Assembly (NCBI GenBank): GCA_022495995.1
Contig: JAFEMH010003608.1
Span: 124,001-188,000, forward strand
Direction: 5' to 3'
From: Adenophora triphylla var. japonica
Lineage: Eukaryota; Streptophyta; Magnoliopsida; Asterales; Campanulaceae
Length of the DNA: 64,000 bases
The notes under the pieces are model-generated. The model worked only from the letters and a program-made list of their open reading frames with translations. It was not told the DNA's origin and made no database searches. Position numbers and translations under genes: made by a program. Shown piece after piece: positions 33,074-43,131 of the stretch. The first letter of the stretch is position 1, and each line of letters begins with the position of its first letter.

Positions 33074-34852
33074 TCAAAGATCGATGAGATATGGTCCTTC
33101 CCACTTGGGAGCTAACTTGCCTGCATTCAATTCTCTTGTATTTTGAAATACTTTTCTCAAAACTAAGTCACCAACCTGGAACCTCCTGACTCTGACATTT
33201 TTGTTGTAAGACCTCGCAATTCTTTGTTGATAAGCTGACATCCTTATCTTGGCTAAATTCCTGATCTCATCAATAGTATCTAAATCTTGGGTTAGCAAGA
33301 GATTATTTTCATCTTGAGTTAATAAGCCATACCTTGCTGTTGGGATTGTCACCTCGACTGGAATTACAGCTTTCGCTCCATACACCAAAGAATATGGAGT
33401 TCTACCTGTGGCTCCTTTTGTAGTGGTCCTATCTGCCCAAAGTACAAATGGTAACTCTTCAGCCCACTTTCCCTTCTTTTGATCTAGACGCTTCTTCAAG
33501 TTGTTGATGATCAACTTGTTGCTTGACTCAGCTTGACCATTGGCTTGGGGGTGGACTGGTGTAGACATGATCAACTTGATGCCCCAGCGAGTACAAAAAT
33601 CTCTGGTCTTCTTACTTATGAATTGTGCCCCGTTGTCACATATAATCTCTGATGGCACGCCAAACCTGCTAATTGTGTTTTTCTTCAGAAATGAAATTAC
33701 CTCCTTATCTCTTACCTGTACATAAGCTTCTGCTTCGATCCATTTTGAGAAATAATCGGTCAATGCTAACATGAACACTTTGCCTCCGGGAGCCTTAGGC
33801 AACTTGCCCACAATGTCCATGCCCCACTGCATGAAAGGCCAAGATGAAGCAATAGGGTGTAGAGGCTCAGCAGGTTGATGCAAGATGTTGCTGTGTCTTT
33901 GGCAGGCATCACATTTCTGTACATAGCTCATGGCATCTTGACGCATGGTTGACCAATAATATCCTGTCTTGAGGGCTTTTGACGCTAACGCCTTTCCGCC
34001 AGAATGATTCCCACATATTCCTTCATGGATTTCTTTAAGCACCAGTTCGACTTGCTCATTATCGACACATCTCAAATAGTGTCCTGCAAAAGACTTCTTG
34101 AATAGCACATTATCTATCAAAACGAAAGTTGAAGTACGAATCTTAAAAGATCTAACATTCTTAATATCTGGTGGAATGGTTCCAAGTTGAAGGAACTCAA
34201 TTACAGGTTGGGTCCAAGAAGGTTTAGCATCTTGTGCCCCAGTAGGTTGAGTAACCACTTGAGTTTCTTCAACTTGGTCTATTACCGGGTACTTAACATA
34301 AATGATGGGGATACTAGTATGCAACATTGATTTGCAAGTTGAACCCAAGTTGGCCAAGGCGTCCGCTTCCGTGTTTTCCTCTCTAGGGACCTGTTCCAAA
34401 GAGAATGATAGGAATTTCGAAGCTAAAGCCTTAACATGTTGGAGATACAGAGTCATCTTGGAATGCTTTGCCACATAACTGCCATTAAAATGATTAGCCA
34501 GCAATTGGGAGTCAACAAATACATTTATATGTGTAATATTTAAACTTAAAGCTGTGGTTAAACCCATGATTAAAGCTTCATACTCAGCTTCATTATTTGT
34601 TGCACTGAATTCACAAGATACAGCTTGAGGTATGATATCACCTTGAGGGGATTTTAGGACTATTCCCAAGCCAATTCCTTTGGAATTTGAAGCTCCATCT
34701 GTAAACAGTGTCCAAAATCTAGGAATAGTTTTACCTTCAAGTTGTTGCACTTCCAGCTCCACCTCGGATTGCAAACTTGGACTGAAGTCGCCTACGAAAT
34801 CGGCTAGGGCCTCGAGATTTGATGGTCGTTCTTGGCTCATACGAAATATCAT
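33074..34852 (-). CDS. T2 archaeal-like RNase H and integrase
   Basis: One open frame of 592 codons. Near residue 50 FTDGAS, near 86 NNEAEYEAL, near 113 DSQLLAN and near 160 [10 protein letters not shown] give a complete set of RNase H acidic residues; this is the second RNase H typical of Tat elements. Integrase follows: [10 protein letters not shown] and CDACQRH (HHCC zinc site, about 270-315), then the catalytic triad in [15 protein letters not shown] and NGQAESSNK (about 344, 404, 440) and a C-terminal [12 protein letters not shown]. All three acidic residues are present. The ATG given is only the first in an open frame; in the element this part belongs to a longer polyprotein beginning with reverse transcriptase, from which a frameshift near 34900-35180 separates it. 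Confidence 0.9.
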   Translation of the reverse strand: MIFRMSQERPSNLEALADFVGDFSPSLQSEVELEVQQLEGKTIPRFWTLFTDGASNSKGIGLGIVLKSPQGDIIPQAVSCEFSATNNEAEYEALIMGLTTALSLNITHINVFVDSQLLANHFNGSYVAKHSKMTLYLQHVKALASKFLSFSLEQVPREENTEADALANLGSTCKSMLHTSIPIIYVKYPVIDQVEETQVVTQPTGAQDAKPSWTQPVIEFLQLGTIPPDIKNVRSFKIRTSTFVLIDNVLFKKSFAGHYLRCVDNEQVELVLKEIHEGICGNHSGGKALASKALKTGYYWSTMRQDAMSYVQKCDACQRHSNILHQPAEPLHPIASSWPFMQWGMDIVGKLPKAPGGKVFMLALTDYFSKWIEAEAYVQVRDKEVISFLKKNTISRFGVPSEIICDNGAQFISKKTRDFCTRWGIKLIMSTPVHPQANGQAESSNKLIINNLKKRLDQKKGKWAEELPFVLWADRTTTKGATGRTPYSLVYGAKAVIPVEVTIPTARYGLLTQDENNLLLTQDLDTIDEIRNLAKIRMSAYQQRIARSYNKNVRVRRFQVGDLVLRKVFQNTRELNAGKLAPKWEGPYLIDL

Positions 34853-34899
34853 AAGTGCTCAACTTGACCGACCACTTGGCCAATCTCGCCCGACATCTC

Positions 34900-36139
34900 T
34901 CGGAGTTCTCAACACATTCCTTATAGGATAATTAGTTCTAACAGCTTATAGAATGCGTTTCGAAATAATGACGCAGCTTTGTAGCAAAGCAGTAGTTAAG
35001 GCTAATATTAATTTTTCAAGATGAGAGTACCTTGTTTCGGCGTCTAATAGAGACTTACTTACATAGTAAACAGGATCTTTGCTCACCTTGGATTTCCTTC
35101 ACCAATACCGCACTAACATTTTCAGATACGCCCAAATATAAATAAAGGTGCTCACCATGCTCCGGTTTGGCAAGTAGGGGTGACGTCACCAAATATTCTT
35201 TAAGTTGCTTAAAAGCCGCCTCATGTTGGTCACCCATTGAAAGAGTTTATTCTTCCTTAATACTTCATAGAATAACCTGCACTTATCAGATGATTTAGAT
35301 ATAAATCTATTCAAAGCAGCTACTCTACCTGTTAACCTTTGGACGTCTTTGATATTCTTGGGAGATTCCAAGTTGAGAATGGCTTGGATCTGCTCGGGAC
35401 TGGCTTCAATTCCCCTTTTGGTCACCATATATCCCAAGAATTTACCTGCTCTAACACCAAAGTTGCACTTTGCTGGATTGAGCTTCATGTTGAAAGCTTT
35501 CAAGATGTTGAACGCCTCAGCAAGATGCTCTACATGATCTTCAATATGCTTGGATTTTACCACCTTATCATCTATGTAAACTTCCATCGTCTTGACAAGT
35601 TGATCTTTGAACATCTTGTTCACCAGCCTCTGATAAGTTGCCCCTGCATTTTTAAGACCAAATGGCATAGAAATGTAACAATATATACCTTTCGGAGTCA
35701 TGAATGCCGTATCTTCTTGGTCCGAGGGCTCCATTTGAATTTGTTGATACCCTGAAGACGCATCCATGAACGTCAAGATATCATGGCCAGCTGTCTCATC
35801 AACTAGAGAATCAATATGAGGGAGAGGGAATGGGTCTTTCGGACAGGCTTTGTTCAAGTCTGTGAAGTCCACACACACTCGCCACTTGCCATTCCTCTTC
35901 TCTACCACCACAACATTAGCTAACCACCTTGGATATTGAACTTCCCTGATCATCTTGGACTTCAAAAGCCTCTCAACTTCATCCTTTATGATCTGGTTCC
36001 GCTCTTGGGCAAACTTTCTTCTTTTCTGGTGGACAGGTCGGATGGTGGGATCTATGTTCAACTTGTGAGTAATGATGTCCTTGCTTATCCCTGTCATGTC
36101 CTCGTGTTTCCATGCAAAACAACATTTCTGACTTTTCAA
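34900..36139 (-). CDS. T2 reverse transcriptase and first RNase H
   Basis: The minus-strand frame from 36139 to 35186 covers the reverse transcriptase: VVVEKRNGKWRVCVDFTDLN, LTFMDASSGYQQI (first catalytic Asp), MPFGLKNAGATYQRLVNKMF and MEVYIDDKVVKS with the YIDD active site, then the thumb (PEQIQAILNLESPKNIKDVQ). The connection and first RNase H start at ATNMRR in this frame and continue in another (HEAAFKQLKEYLVTSPLLAK, then GEHLYLYLGVSENVSAVLVK, 35237-35055). A frame change near 35230 and the loss of the later RNase H acidic motifs in frame mean that the polyprotein is not continuous as written. It copies element RNA into DNA inside the particle. Confidence 0.88.
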
Positions 36140-36282
36140 GAACTCAATCAGCTCCTCCTCAATTCGGATGGGAGGTCTACCCCAACTTGCACTTGGGCCT
36201 CAGGATTCGATGCATCAAAAGGAACGCTTTTTGTCTCATGCTCTACTGCTTCAAAAACGTCCTGGGCCTTTTTCTTTAATTG

Positions 36283-37260
36283 CTATGCTTGCCGAGGGGG
36301 TGAACTTGCTTTCATGTTGACCTTGTAGCATTCTTTAGAGACTTGTTGGTTCCCTCTCAACTTGGCCACGCCCCAAGGTGTGGGAAACTTGACGCACTGG
36401 TGATAAGTTGACGGCACGGCCTTCATGTTGTGTATCCAAGGTCTTCCCAAAATGACATTGTACGAGGAAGAGCATTCGATCACACAGAACCTTTCCATAG
36501 CATTCATACCCTCCAAATAGATAGGCAACTTAATTTCCCCGACTATTTGCTTTACTTCACCACTGAACCCTACCAGTACGGACGAGTTCTTCACAACTTT
36601 GGACAAAGGGATACCCATATCTTCGAGGGCATGAGTGAAGATTATGTTGACTGAGCTCCCGCCATCAATCAGAATTCTCTTGACCACACAATTGGCAATC
36701 TGCACTTGAACAACTAGACCATCATGATGAGGGTCCAACGTGTTGTCCTTATCTTCATCTTCAAAGGAAATAACATGACCATCTGTGAAGTCACGATGCC
36801 TTGAAGGCAATTCTGATTGATCCTCCTTAGAACTTTTGGCATGACGCTTGGCTGCAGAGTAAGTTGTTCCACAAATATGAGATCCACCTGAAATGACATT
36901 CACTACCTTGGTGGCTGGAGGTGGTGCAACTTTCTCGGGTCTGGACTGCTCCCCTGAATCAGGCTCTTTAGACTCGCTTCTGACCCTCTTCTTGCCCAAC
37001 AAATCCTTAAGAATACCCTTGGACAATAAATGAGCAATTTCCTTCCTCAAGGCAAAACAATTCTCGGTGGTATGCCCAAAATCCTCATGAAATGCGCACC
37101 ACTTGGACTTGTCCTTCCAAGTTGTTGACTGGTCGTTCTTCTTGGGCCACCTTGCTTTATCTCCAAGATTTCCCATGGCGCACAAGATTCCTGCAATGTC
37201 CACAGAAAGCGATATTCGAAATTTTTGGATAATCAATATCATCTCCCTCTTGATCATCAT
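36283..37260 (-). CDS. T2 Gag knuckle and aspartic protease
   Basis: An open frame of 325 codons. Near residue 55 CAFHEDFGHTTENC is the CxxHxxxGHxxxxC knuckle-like element of plant Tat Gag proteins. Near residue 195 RILIDGGSSVNIIF gives the protease active site in the DGG form usual for this lineage, followed by the flap region (GMNAMERFCVIECSSSYNVI) and LGRPWIH. The protease matures the Gag-Pol polyprotein. It follows Gag with one frame change around 37260-37340 and precedes reverse transcriptase with another near 36140-36290. Confidence 0.85.
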   Translation of the reverse strand: MMIKREMILIIQKFRISLSVDIAGILCAMGNLGDKARWPKKNDQSTTWKDKSKWCAFHEDFGHTTENCFALRKEIAHLLSKGILKDLLGKKRVRSESKEPDSGEQSRPEKVAPPPATKVVNVISGGSHICGTTYSAAKRHAKSSKEDQSELPSRHRDFTDGHVISFEDEDKDNTLDPHHDGLVVQVQIANCVVKRILIDGGSSVNIIFTHALEDMGIPLSKVVKNSSVLVGFSGEVKQIVGEIKLPIYLEGMNAMERFCVIECSSSYNVILGRPWIHNMKAVPSTYHQCVKFPTPWGVAKLRGNQQVSKECYKVNMKASSPPRQA

Positions 37261-37312
37261 CTACAACATGAATTCTAGAAGATTCAGATTTAACGGGGTT
37301 TGCCTGTTGGAC

Positions 37313-38554
37313 TTATAGTGATGGAAATCCGATTTTACGTCGAAGGCTCAAATAGAGGAGTAGGAGTCCTCCCGGTTGACTTCCCCATCGCCAAGCCGTC
37401 TTCCTCCAATCGATGAAAGGCAAGGCCACAGTTACGATTTCTTCGAGTTGCTTTGCAGGGGTCATCACCAACTCGTTATAAAACAATGAGCTCTTCTTCA
37501 AGCCTATACGGAATGCTTCCGTAGCGGTGGACACATCCAAGTTGGGTATAGTCACTGCCTACTTGTTAAACATGTGCAAATACTCTTTAAGATTTTCATT
37601 AGGCTGTTGCACAATTCTATAAAGATCACTAGTCAACTTGTCAAATGCCCTATTGCATGAAAATTGATTAATGAACATATTGACAAGTTGAGCATAAGAA
37701 GAAATAGAGTTTAGAGGAAGCCCAGTTAGCCATTTTAAGGCCGGTCCTGACAAGGTTGAGCCAAAGCCCCTGCAAAAACATGCTTCTTTAAAAATAGGGG
37801 GGATACTTATGATATCCATTGATTCTTGATACAGCAATACATGCTCTGCCGGGTCAGTACTCCCATCATATTTTTTCATATGAGGGACCGAGAATTTCTT
37901 TGGGATCTCCACACTAGCTATTGCTGGAACAAAACGAGATTCATTATAGCAAGTAGGAGAAACTTGATGATATGGCACATTGACTCCAGGTATGCTTCGA
38001 AGCAAATCCTTTATAGTTTGCATTTCCTTAACAAGTTGACTCTCTACGAAAAGAGGATTGTTATTAAACTGAGATGCAGAAGTATCAAAAGCATTAAAGA
38101 AATTTCCTGCTTGCCCCATTGAGGGTGTAGCATAGGTGTAGCAAGATGACAACACAGGTTGGCTAGATGGAAGGCTGAATCTTGGTTGCTCGATAGGAAT
38201 GGACGCCACGATCGTGCTCTCTGCTGGCAAGGTATTAGTCATAGGGATATCCCCAACATGGCTTGGTCCTGTACCTGCACCAAACAAAGATCTAGGAAGT
38301 AAAGGTGAAAATGGAGTAGATACTTGAGTTTCAACTTGCTTCCCTTTACGCAGGTTATCAATGGCGTTGAATATCATGGCGTTCGTATGCTTTTGACCAT
38401 CCAACCGATCACTTACTTTCCTCAACATGTCCGCCATGTTGGACAATATCTCCAAATTGACAGCTTCCGCACTTGGAGAATGATTGCCTTGGGTGCCGGA
38501 AACAGAAAGCGGACGACTCCTCTCAGCTTGACTGCCGGACGATGGATTAGCCAT
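37313..38554 (-). CDS. T2 Gag (capsid region) with a nonsense codon
   Basis: The start chosen is the ATG of MANPSSGSQAERSRP, 40 bases downstream of the primer-binding site; T3 has the corresponding MANPSSG at 45152. The capsid region begins at FSVPHMKKYDGSTDPAEHVL and contains SGPALKWLTGLPLNSI and FMIN-like FINQFSCNRAFDKL, the retrotransposon Gag domain. An in-frame TAG at 37559 follows MFNK; T3 has GAG there, so one substitution ended the frame. Beyond it the frame continues (AVTIPNLDVSTATEAFRIGL) to 37313. Apart from that stop the Gag looks well preserved. Confidence 0.88.
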
Positions 38555-38596
38555 TTCTACTTGAATAATCAAAGTTTCCCACAGACGGCGCCAAAT

Positions 38597-39186
38597 TGTT
38601 TTGGTCAAATTTCAACAAGTGTATTTCGAAGGAAAGAAAAATGACTAAAGTGATATGAATCTAGGTACAATGATTATCAAGTTGAATAGAAATGGACACA
38701 AGATGTTTGTTGACTAGGGAAAGCCCTTGAACAACTTGTTCGCCGGCATAAAACCCTGGGAGGTTTTGGTACCTGCCTCGACCGAAAGTTTACTAAGTAT
38801 ATCGGTGATTACAGAGCTATGAGCATATCAAAAGGGAACTTAATCTAGAGTGAAAAGTGTGTAAAAATACAGTGTTTTATCCCTTTTTTACCTCAACTAA
38901 CGGCTAATTTTACAAAGAGAAAAAGTAGGCCTAAAATCTCGGGAGTAATGCTGATCTTGTTGAGATATATCTGCCATTTTCCGTTGAGGGAGGAGATAAC
39001 GATTTGTTGCTGAAGAAATGTCTTTGAACCGGTCATTGCTCCTTTGACACGTTCCCTGAAAAATAGGGTTAACGTAACTATGTTCCAACCTGCAGAAGTT
39101 CAAGTTGTGATAGAATAACTTAAGTTCGCTAGTACCAAGTTGTTTGATGCAAGTTGTGAACAAGTTGAAAAACGCAGGGCCCAACA
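38597..39186 (-). repeat. T2 LTR (right)
   Basis: 5' LTR in element orientation, 98 percent like the left copy by eye, flanked by ATCAG at 39187-39191. It should carry the promoter of the genomic RNA. Confidence 0.93.
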
Positions 39187-39317
39187 ATCAGTGTATGTGT
39201 TCTTAATGTCAGAAATATCTGTAATACGATGCAGTCTTAATCACATCTTCCATTCTTGATTGTACTCTATTAATGCATGGTAGGTTCTGTTGTTTTGATC
39301 AATTTTGTTGTGAACAG

Positions 39318-39442
39318 GTTGTATCTCCTATTCCACCTTCTGATAAGATTGGAATCAACTCAATGCAAAGGGAAGCTGAAGAAATTCTGCCCATGAAGCA
39401 GATGAAGATGGATTGGGTTCCATACATTCCATTTGGAAGTAG
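39318..39442 (+). pseudogene. Isolated exon of an unrecognised host gene
   Basis: Between a GAACAG acceptor and a GTATCA donor lies an open exon encoding VVSPIPPSDKIGINSMQRE, EEILPMKQMKMDW and VPYIPFGSR. It reads like a cellular protein, but I cannot assign the family. No neighbouring exon of the same gene was found. It is flanked on the left by T2 and the LEA_2 intron and on the right by a CACTA transposase tail, so it is probably another captured piece. Confidence 0.5.
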
Positions 39443-39664
39443 GTATCAATGTTGTCTCAATTTTTTATTTTTTGCACTGAATGTTAATTATTCAATATGG
39501 TAAACACCTGGGTCAGTGAGAAATTGATGTAGATATACTTCACTGCCAATTATTCAATATGTTCATTAGAGGAGTGTAGATATACTTCACTGCCAAGTAT
39601 TCAATATGGTTGCTTACATTGTGTTGTCTCTTTCTTTGGTCAGTGATGTAAGTGTATAAATACG

Positions 39665-39835
39665 GTTTTGGGAACTGTAGAAGAGGCTCATCGTGCTAAA
39701 AAAGAGGCTAATCGTGCTACAAAAGAGGCTCGTAAAGGTTATGAGGAAATGCGAGAAAGATTGAATGCAATGGAGGAATTCATGAAGTCAAAACATGGTG
39801 ACGAAAACAATCAAAATTCGCCACATGGTTCTTAA
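39665..39835 (+). pseudogene. C-terminal tail of a CACTA (En/Spm) transposase
   Basis: The open frame reads GTVEEAHRAKKEANRATKEA, then ARKGYEEMRERLNAMEEFMK, ending NSPHGS and a stop at 39833-39835. A short heptad-rich tail of this sort ends many plant En/Spm-type (Ptta/En/Spm) transposases. The catalytic domain is not in the window. Its place just before the CACTA terminus at 40319 supports the reading. Confidence 0.5.
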
Positions 39836-39943
39836 ATTCTTCTAGTTTTATATTTTGGGCTGTAGTTTGACATTGTTAATTGATGTATATGACAATTTTT
39901 TCAATATAAGGTTATTTATAAGTGTATTTTAGTAGTATTATAA

Positions 39944-39977
<34 letters not shown>

Positions 39978-39978
39978 G

Positions 39979-40319
39979 TGTTTTAGAGACGGCAAATTTT
40001 GTAGCCAAAATGAAGATTCTGTCTCTAAATCGTGTTTAGGGACAGATTTGTTACGTAGCTAATCTGTGGGTACAGGTTGGTCGCTAAAATGGGCGTCGCT
40101 GTTTTGTAGTTGTTTTAGAGACGGGCGTATCCGTCTCTAATTTAGAGACGGGCGTATCCGTCTCTAAAACAGCTACAAAACAGCGACGCCCAATTTAGCG
40201 ACAAACCTGCACCCACGGAATAGCTACGGAACAAATCCGTCTCTAAACACGATTTAGCTACGAAATCTGCATTTTAGCTACGGAATTTGCCGTAGCTAAA
40301 AGCGTTTTTCCTTGTAGTG
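39979..40319. mobile_element. CACTA right end with large inverted repeat
   Basis: The element ends at 40319 in ccttgtagtg (reverse complement CACTACAAGG). Inside, 39979-40140 and 40141-40303 are imperfect inverted repeats of about 160 bases centred at 40141, rich in tagagacgg and gtagctaaa variants. Both arms contain a gggcgtcgctgttttgtag phrase. A TA microsatellite lies to the left (39949-39975). The left end of the element is not in the window, so it could be very large and include the gene fragments described above. Confidence 0.75.
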
Positions 40320-42149
40320 CCCCTAGATTTTAAAAGTATCATCATATATTCCAAGTGATAGGGGGAGTAAATGGTGAGATACCGACAAGATCTCAAAAGA
40401 ATCAAGATATTGTTTCATATGTGTGTATGTCTACCACATATGCTATGGTAAACAACTCTTGTTTCATATTTTATCTTGAACTTAAGAATATTCTTGGGAC
40501 ATTAAAATGTGATGTTTGCATAAAATTAGTTGTGATTGATAAGCTTGAACTATATGTATATAATTATGCTTGGATTCGCCATTACTTTTTAAGAGATTTG
40601 GTTGAAAAACAAATTATTCAAATAGAACACATAGAATTTCAAGTTCTTGATAATTTTACCAAATTTCTTTATTTTTGTCTCATTTATTCTGTCAAAAGAT
40701 AATATAGATGTACTTTATGTTTACTTTATTAATTTTGTATTTTATTTTCTTTATTCTGAAAAAAAACAGTATAAACTGCTGTCTCGAAGAGTTGCCAACA
40801 CTTTAATAAAAAACTCGAGGCACGGAGCTCGCTACTACGATGCTTCCTTGTAAATAAAGAATGTGTAAAGTTTGCTTAAAATTGCCTAAGGAATAATAAG
40901 TTATATATGTTGAAAAAAAAATATCAAGGGGATTTTATTTAAAATGTTGCCTTGTGTGTTACGCAACATTGCTAGTAACAAATTAGTAGATGCTACATTA
41001 ATTTTTAATTTCTTATTTTTATTTTTGTTAATTAAATTTTGAATTTCAAAAAGTCTATTTTCATATATTTAGAATTTGTGAAATTTAAAAGGTTTTTAGC
41101 AAAAATCTTTAAATTTTCTCTAACTAAATGTAATTGTGAAATATCTATTATCTTAAAGTTCATTTTCTTTTGAACTTGTTTTTCAAATTCGAAAATCAAA
41201 TTTTCATGGATATTTCTGAAATTATTTTTAGTTATTATATATTATTAAAAAAAATTAAAATTAAAAAAAAAAATCTGGCCGAATTATATGGTTGTGGTTT
41301 GTTGGATAGGGATAGTAATGGGTTAATTTGAAGTGTCAAATCACCTATTATTACTCCCTATTTTTTCCTTTAATACCCTTCACCTTAAACCTTAAACCCT
41401 CACCCTAGTCCGTCTTCATCCTCTTCTTCTCTTCGAACTAACATGGTCAACCCTTCCAAAAAATTCCCAAATATATTCCCTCATGGACAACTCGCCTATA
41501 GCTCCCTCAAGTGTTGCCTCAAATGTCGTCATTCCTATGGAGACATCACTTTCGGCAACACCATTCGCAACTCTAAACCCTTGGTTTGGTTGTGTTATTT
41601 CCCCTTCTTCTCCTATCTCAATGGCTCTCCCTACGAGCTCTCTGCCACAAGAGCTCACTCTAGCTCATCGAATCATTCAGAATACTACTTTCTTCACAAA
41701 AAGGGGGAGAGTGGTCACTAGTGATGTTGATAATAGTGATTCGTATAAGCATCATATATTCCCGACAGTGCCAAGTGATTATTTATGAATATGGCTGGAA
41801 TATGACTTGTGTTGAATGGGAGATTGAGATAGTGATCCTATTAATGTTAGATGTTGGAAAAATGTTACAATATTTGATTTTATTTTTGAATAAAATCTTA
41901 CATTAAAGGAAAGTTTATTGTTAAGGGGAATATCTATGTAAGGGGAGATGCGTTCCTTGTCTTATTGTATGTTCAAATAAAAGGTTGATCTATTTTGGAG
42001 CTACAAACAAGGAGTAAAATATTAAGGGGGATATATATTTTTGGATTGCTTGACTAAAATATAGATTTATTTGTTGTAAGCAAGACTAACTGTTTATGCA
42101 GGTACGTCACGTTGTATTTTGTGAAGAAATACGTAACTAAGGGGGAGAT
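40320..42149 (+). mobile_element. C2 copy A: 3' part of an RT-less copia element
   Basis: Starts abruptly at the CACTA terminus. GVNGEIPTRSQKNQD (40350-40395) matches the linker before copia reverse transcriptase (IIG...TRSK type), but the next recognisable motif is already near the end of RNase H: WIRHYFLRDLVEKQIIQIEH (40575-40635). Reverse transcriptase is deleted. From 40850 to 41340 the sequence is AT-rich and unassigned. A leader-like stretch with aaaccttaaaccctcaccc precedes an ATG at 41443 and a short ORF (SPIAPSSVASNVVIPMETSL, 41488-41790). The purine tract taagggggagat (42138-42149) ends it before the LTR. Confidence 0.65.
41443..41788 (+). pseudogene. C2 extra ORF
   Basis: Two overlapping frames: MVNPSKKFPNIFPHG at 41443 and, one frame over, MDNSPIAPSSVASN at 41483 continuing to ELTLAHRIIQNTTFF and a stop at 41788. 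A one-base shift near 41480 probably splits one original ORF. It lies where copia elements with an extra gene carry it, between RNase H and the 3' LTR. No family recognised. Confidence 0.35.
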
Positions 42150-43131
42150 TGTTAATGTTAGAAACATGTGTTGCCATGTGTGTTGTCCCTTGAGTCATAT
42201 ACCAGTGTTGCCACTGATGTTGCCACAGGTGATGCCATTTGAGATTTGGCAACACCAGAATAGTTACTGTATTTTTCATAAATAACAACGTGATAATTAT
42301 TTATATGATAACAGTAGTTAGTCTGCTTTAGATGAGGTTGAACAGGTCAAAAGAAACTTCACAAGTGTTATTTACAAGTTATTGAAGAAAGTTACACATA
42401 AACACATGTTTATGTGTAAAAGTGATGACCAAGTAAAAGTGTTAGTGGGTTAGCTATTCAGGGGGAGCTAAGGATAGTTGTAAAAGGCTGCTACAGCATT
42501 GACGTACAATGAAGAGAAGCCAAGAAGACCAAGTCTTCTACAAATAAGGAAGGAGGGCTATTTTGAAGGAAACAAACCTTGGCTGTTTACTAGGTCAGTT
42601 GGAGTAGCCTCCAAGTCCTAGGAGCCTATAAATAGTGCAAGGACTCTACATCAACACTCACCCAATTTAGAAATCAAGATTTTCACAAGAAAATAACTCG
42701 TCTCTTCAGTGTTGCCATTTGAGTGTTGGCAACACTTCATCCAACACCAGTGAGTGGTCATATATAACATTCGTATTTCGAGAGTTGCTGAGTGTTAGAT
42801 AGGTTGTGATTGTGAAGTGAGTGTTCTAGAATAGTTGTATCACTAAGCTTTTGATAGAATATCATTAGGGAACTTTTCGACCTTGTAACGAAAGTTTATA
42901 CTTATTGAAAGGTCTTGCCCTCCTGGCACCCATCAAGTTATATATTTATTTATATATATAAATGGTAAAAATCTATTCTCTTGTGTTTATTTTTATTATT
43001 TCCGCTGCATTTAAATTATTTAAATTTTCTATTTTTGAATTGGTGTCAATTGTGTTGTTATTACTATTATCAATACTATTGACAACACTTTATGAGTTTT
43101 GCCTCACTTTGCTAAGCCATTGACAATTTCA
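42150..43131 (+). repeat. C2 LTR
   Basis: TGTTAATG...AATTTCA, preceded by a purine tract and followed at 43134-43145 by a perfect initiator tRNA-Met primer-binding site TGGTATCAGAGC. It therefore serves as 3' LTR of copy A and 5' LTR of copy B at once. It has a TATA-like tataaata near 42627 and many GTGTTGCC/GGCAACAC motifs, two of them forming a hairpin at 42708-42736. Confidence 0.85.

Larger units (their letters stand above)
29271..39186 (-). mobile_element. T2: near-complete Ty3/gypsy Tat-like retrotransposon with intact antisense gene
   Basis: LTRs 29271-29862 and 38597-39186 (TGTTTTGG...CCCAACA) with a perfect 5-bp duplication ATCAG (29266-29270, 39187-39191). On the minus strand the primer-binding site TGGCGCCGTCTGTGGG (tRNA-Asp-like, about 38575-38593) follows the 5' LTR. 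Then come Gag (38554-37313), knuckle and protease (37260-36283), reverse transcriptase and RNase H (36139-34900), a second RNase H and integrase (34852-33074), a spacer with tandem repeats, and a plus-strand spliced gene (30233-32052). The LTRs differ at about a dozen positions, so the insertion is recent. Dual RNase H and an antisense ORF mark the Tat lineage. Confidence 0.93.
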
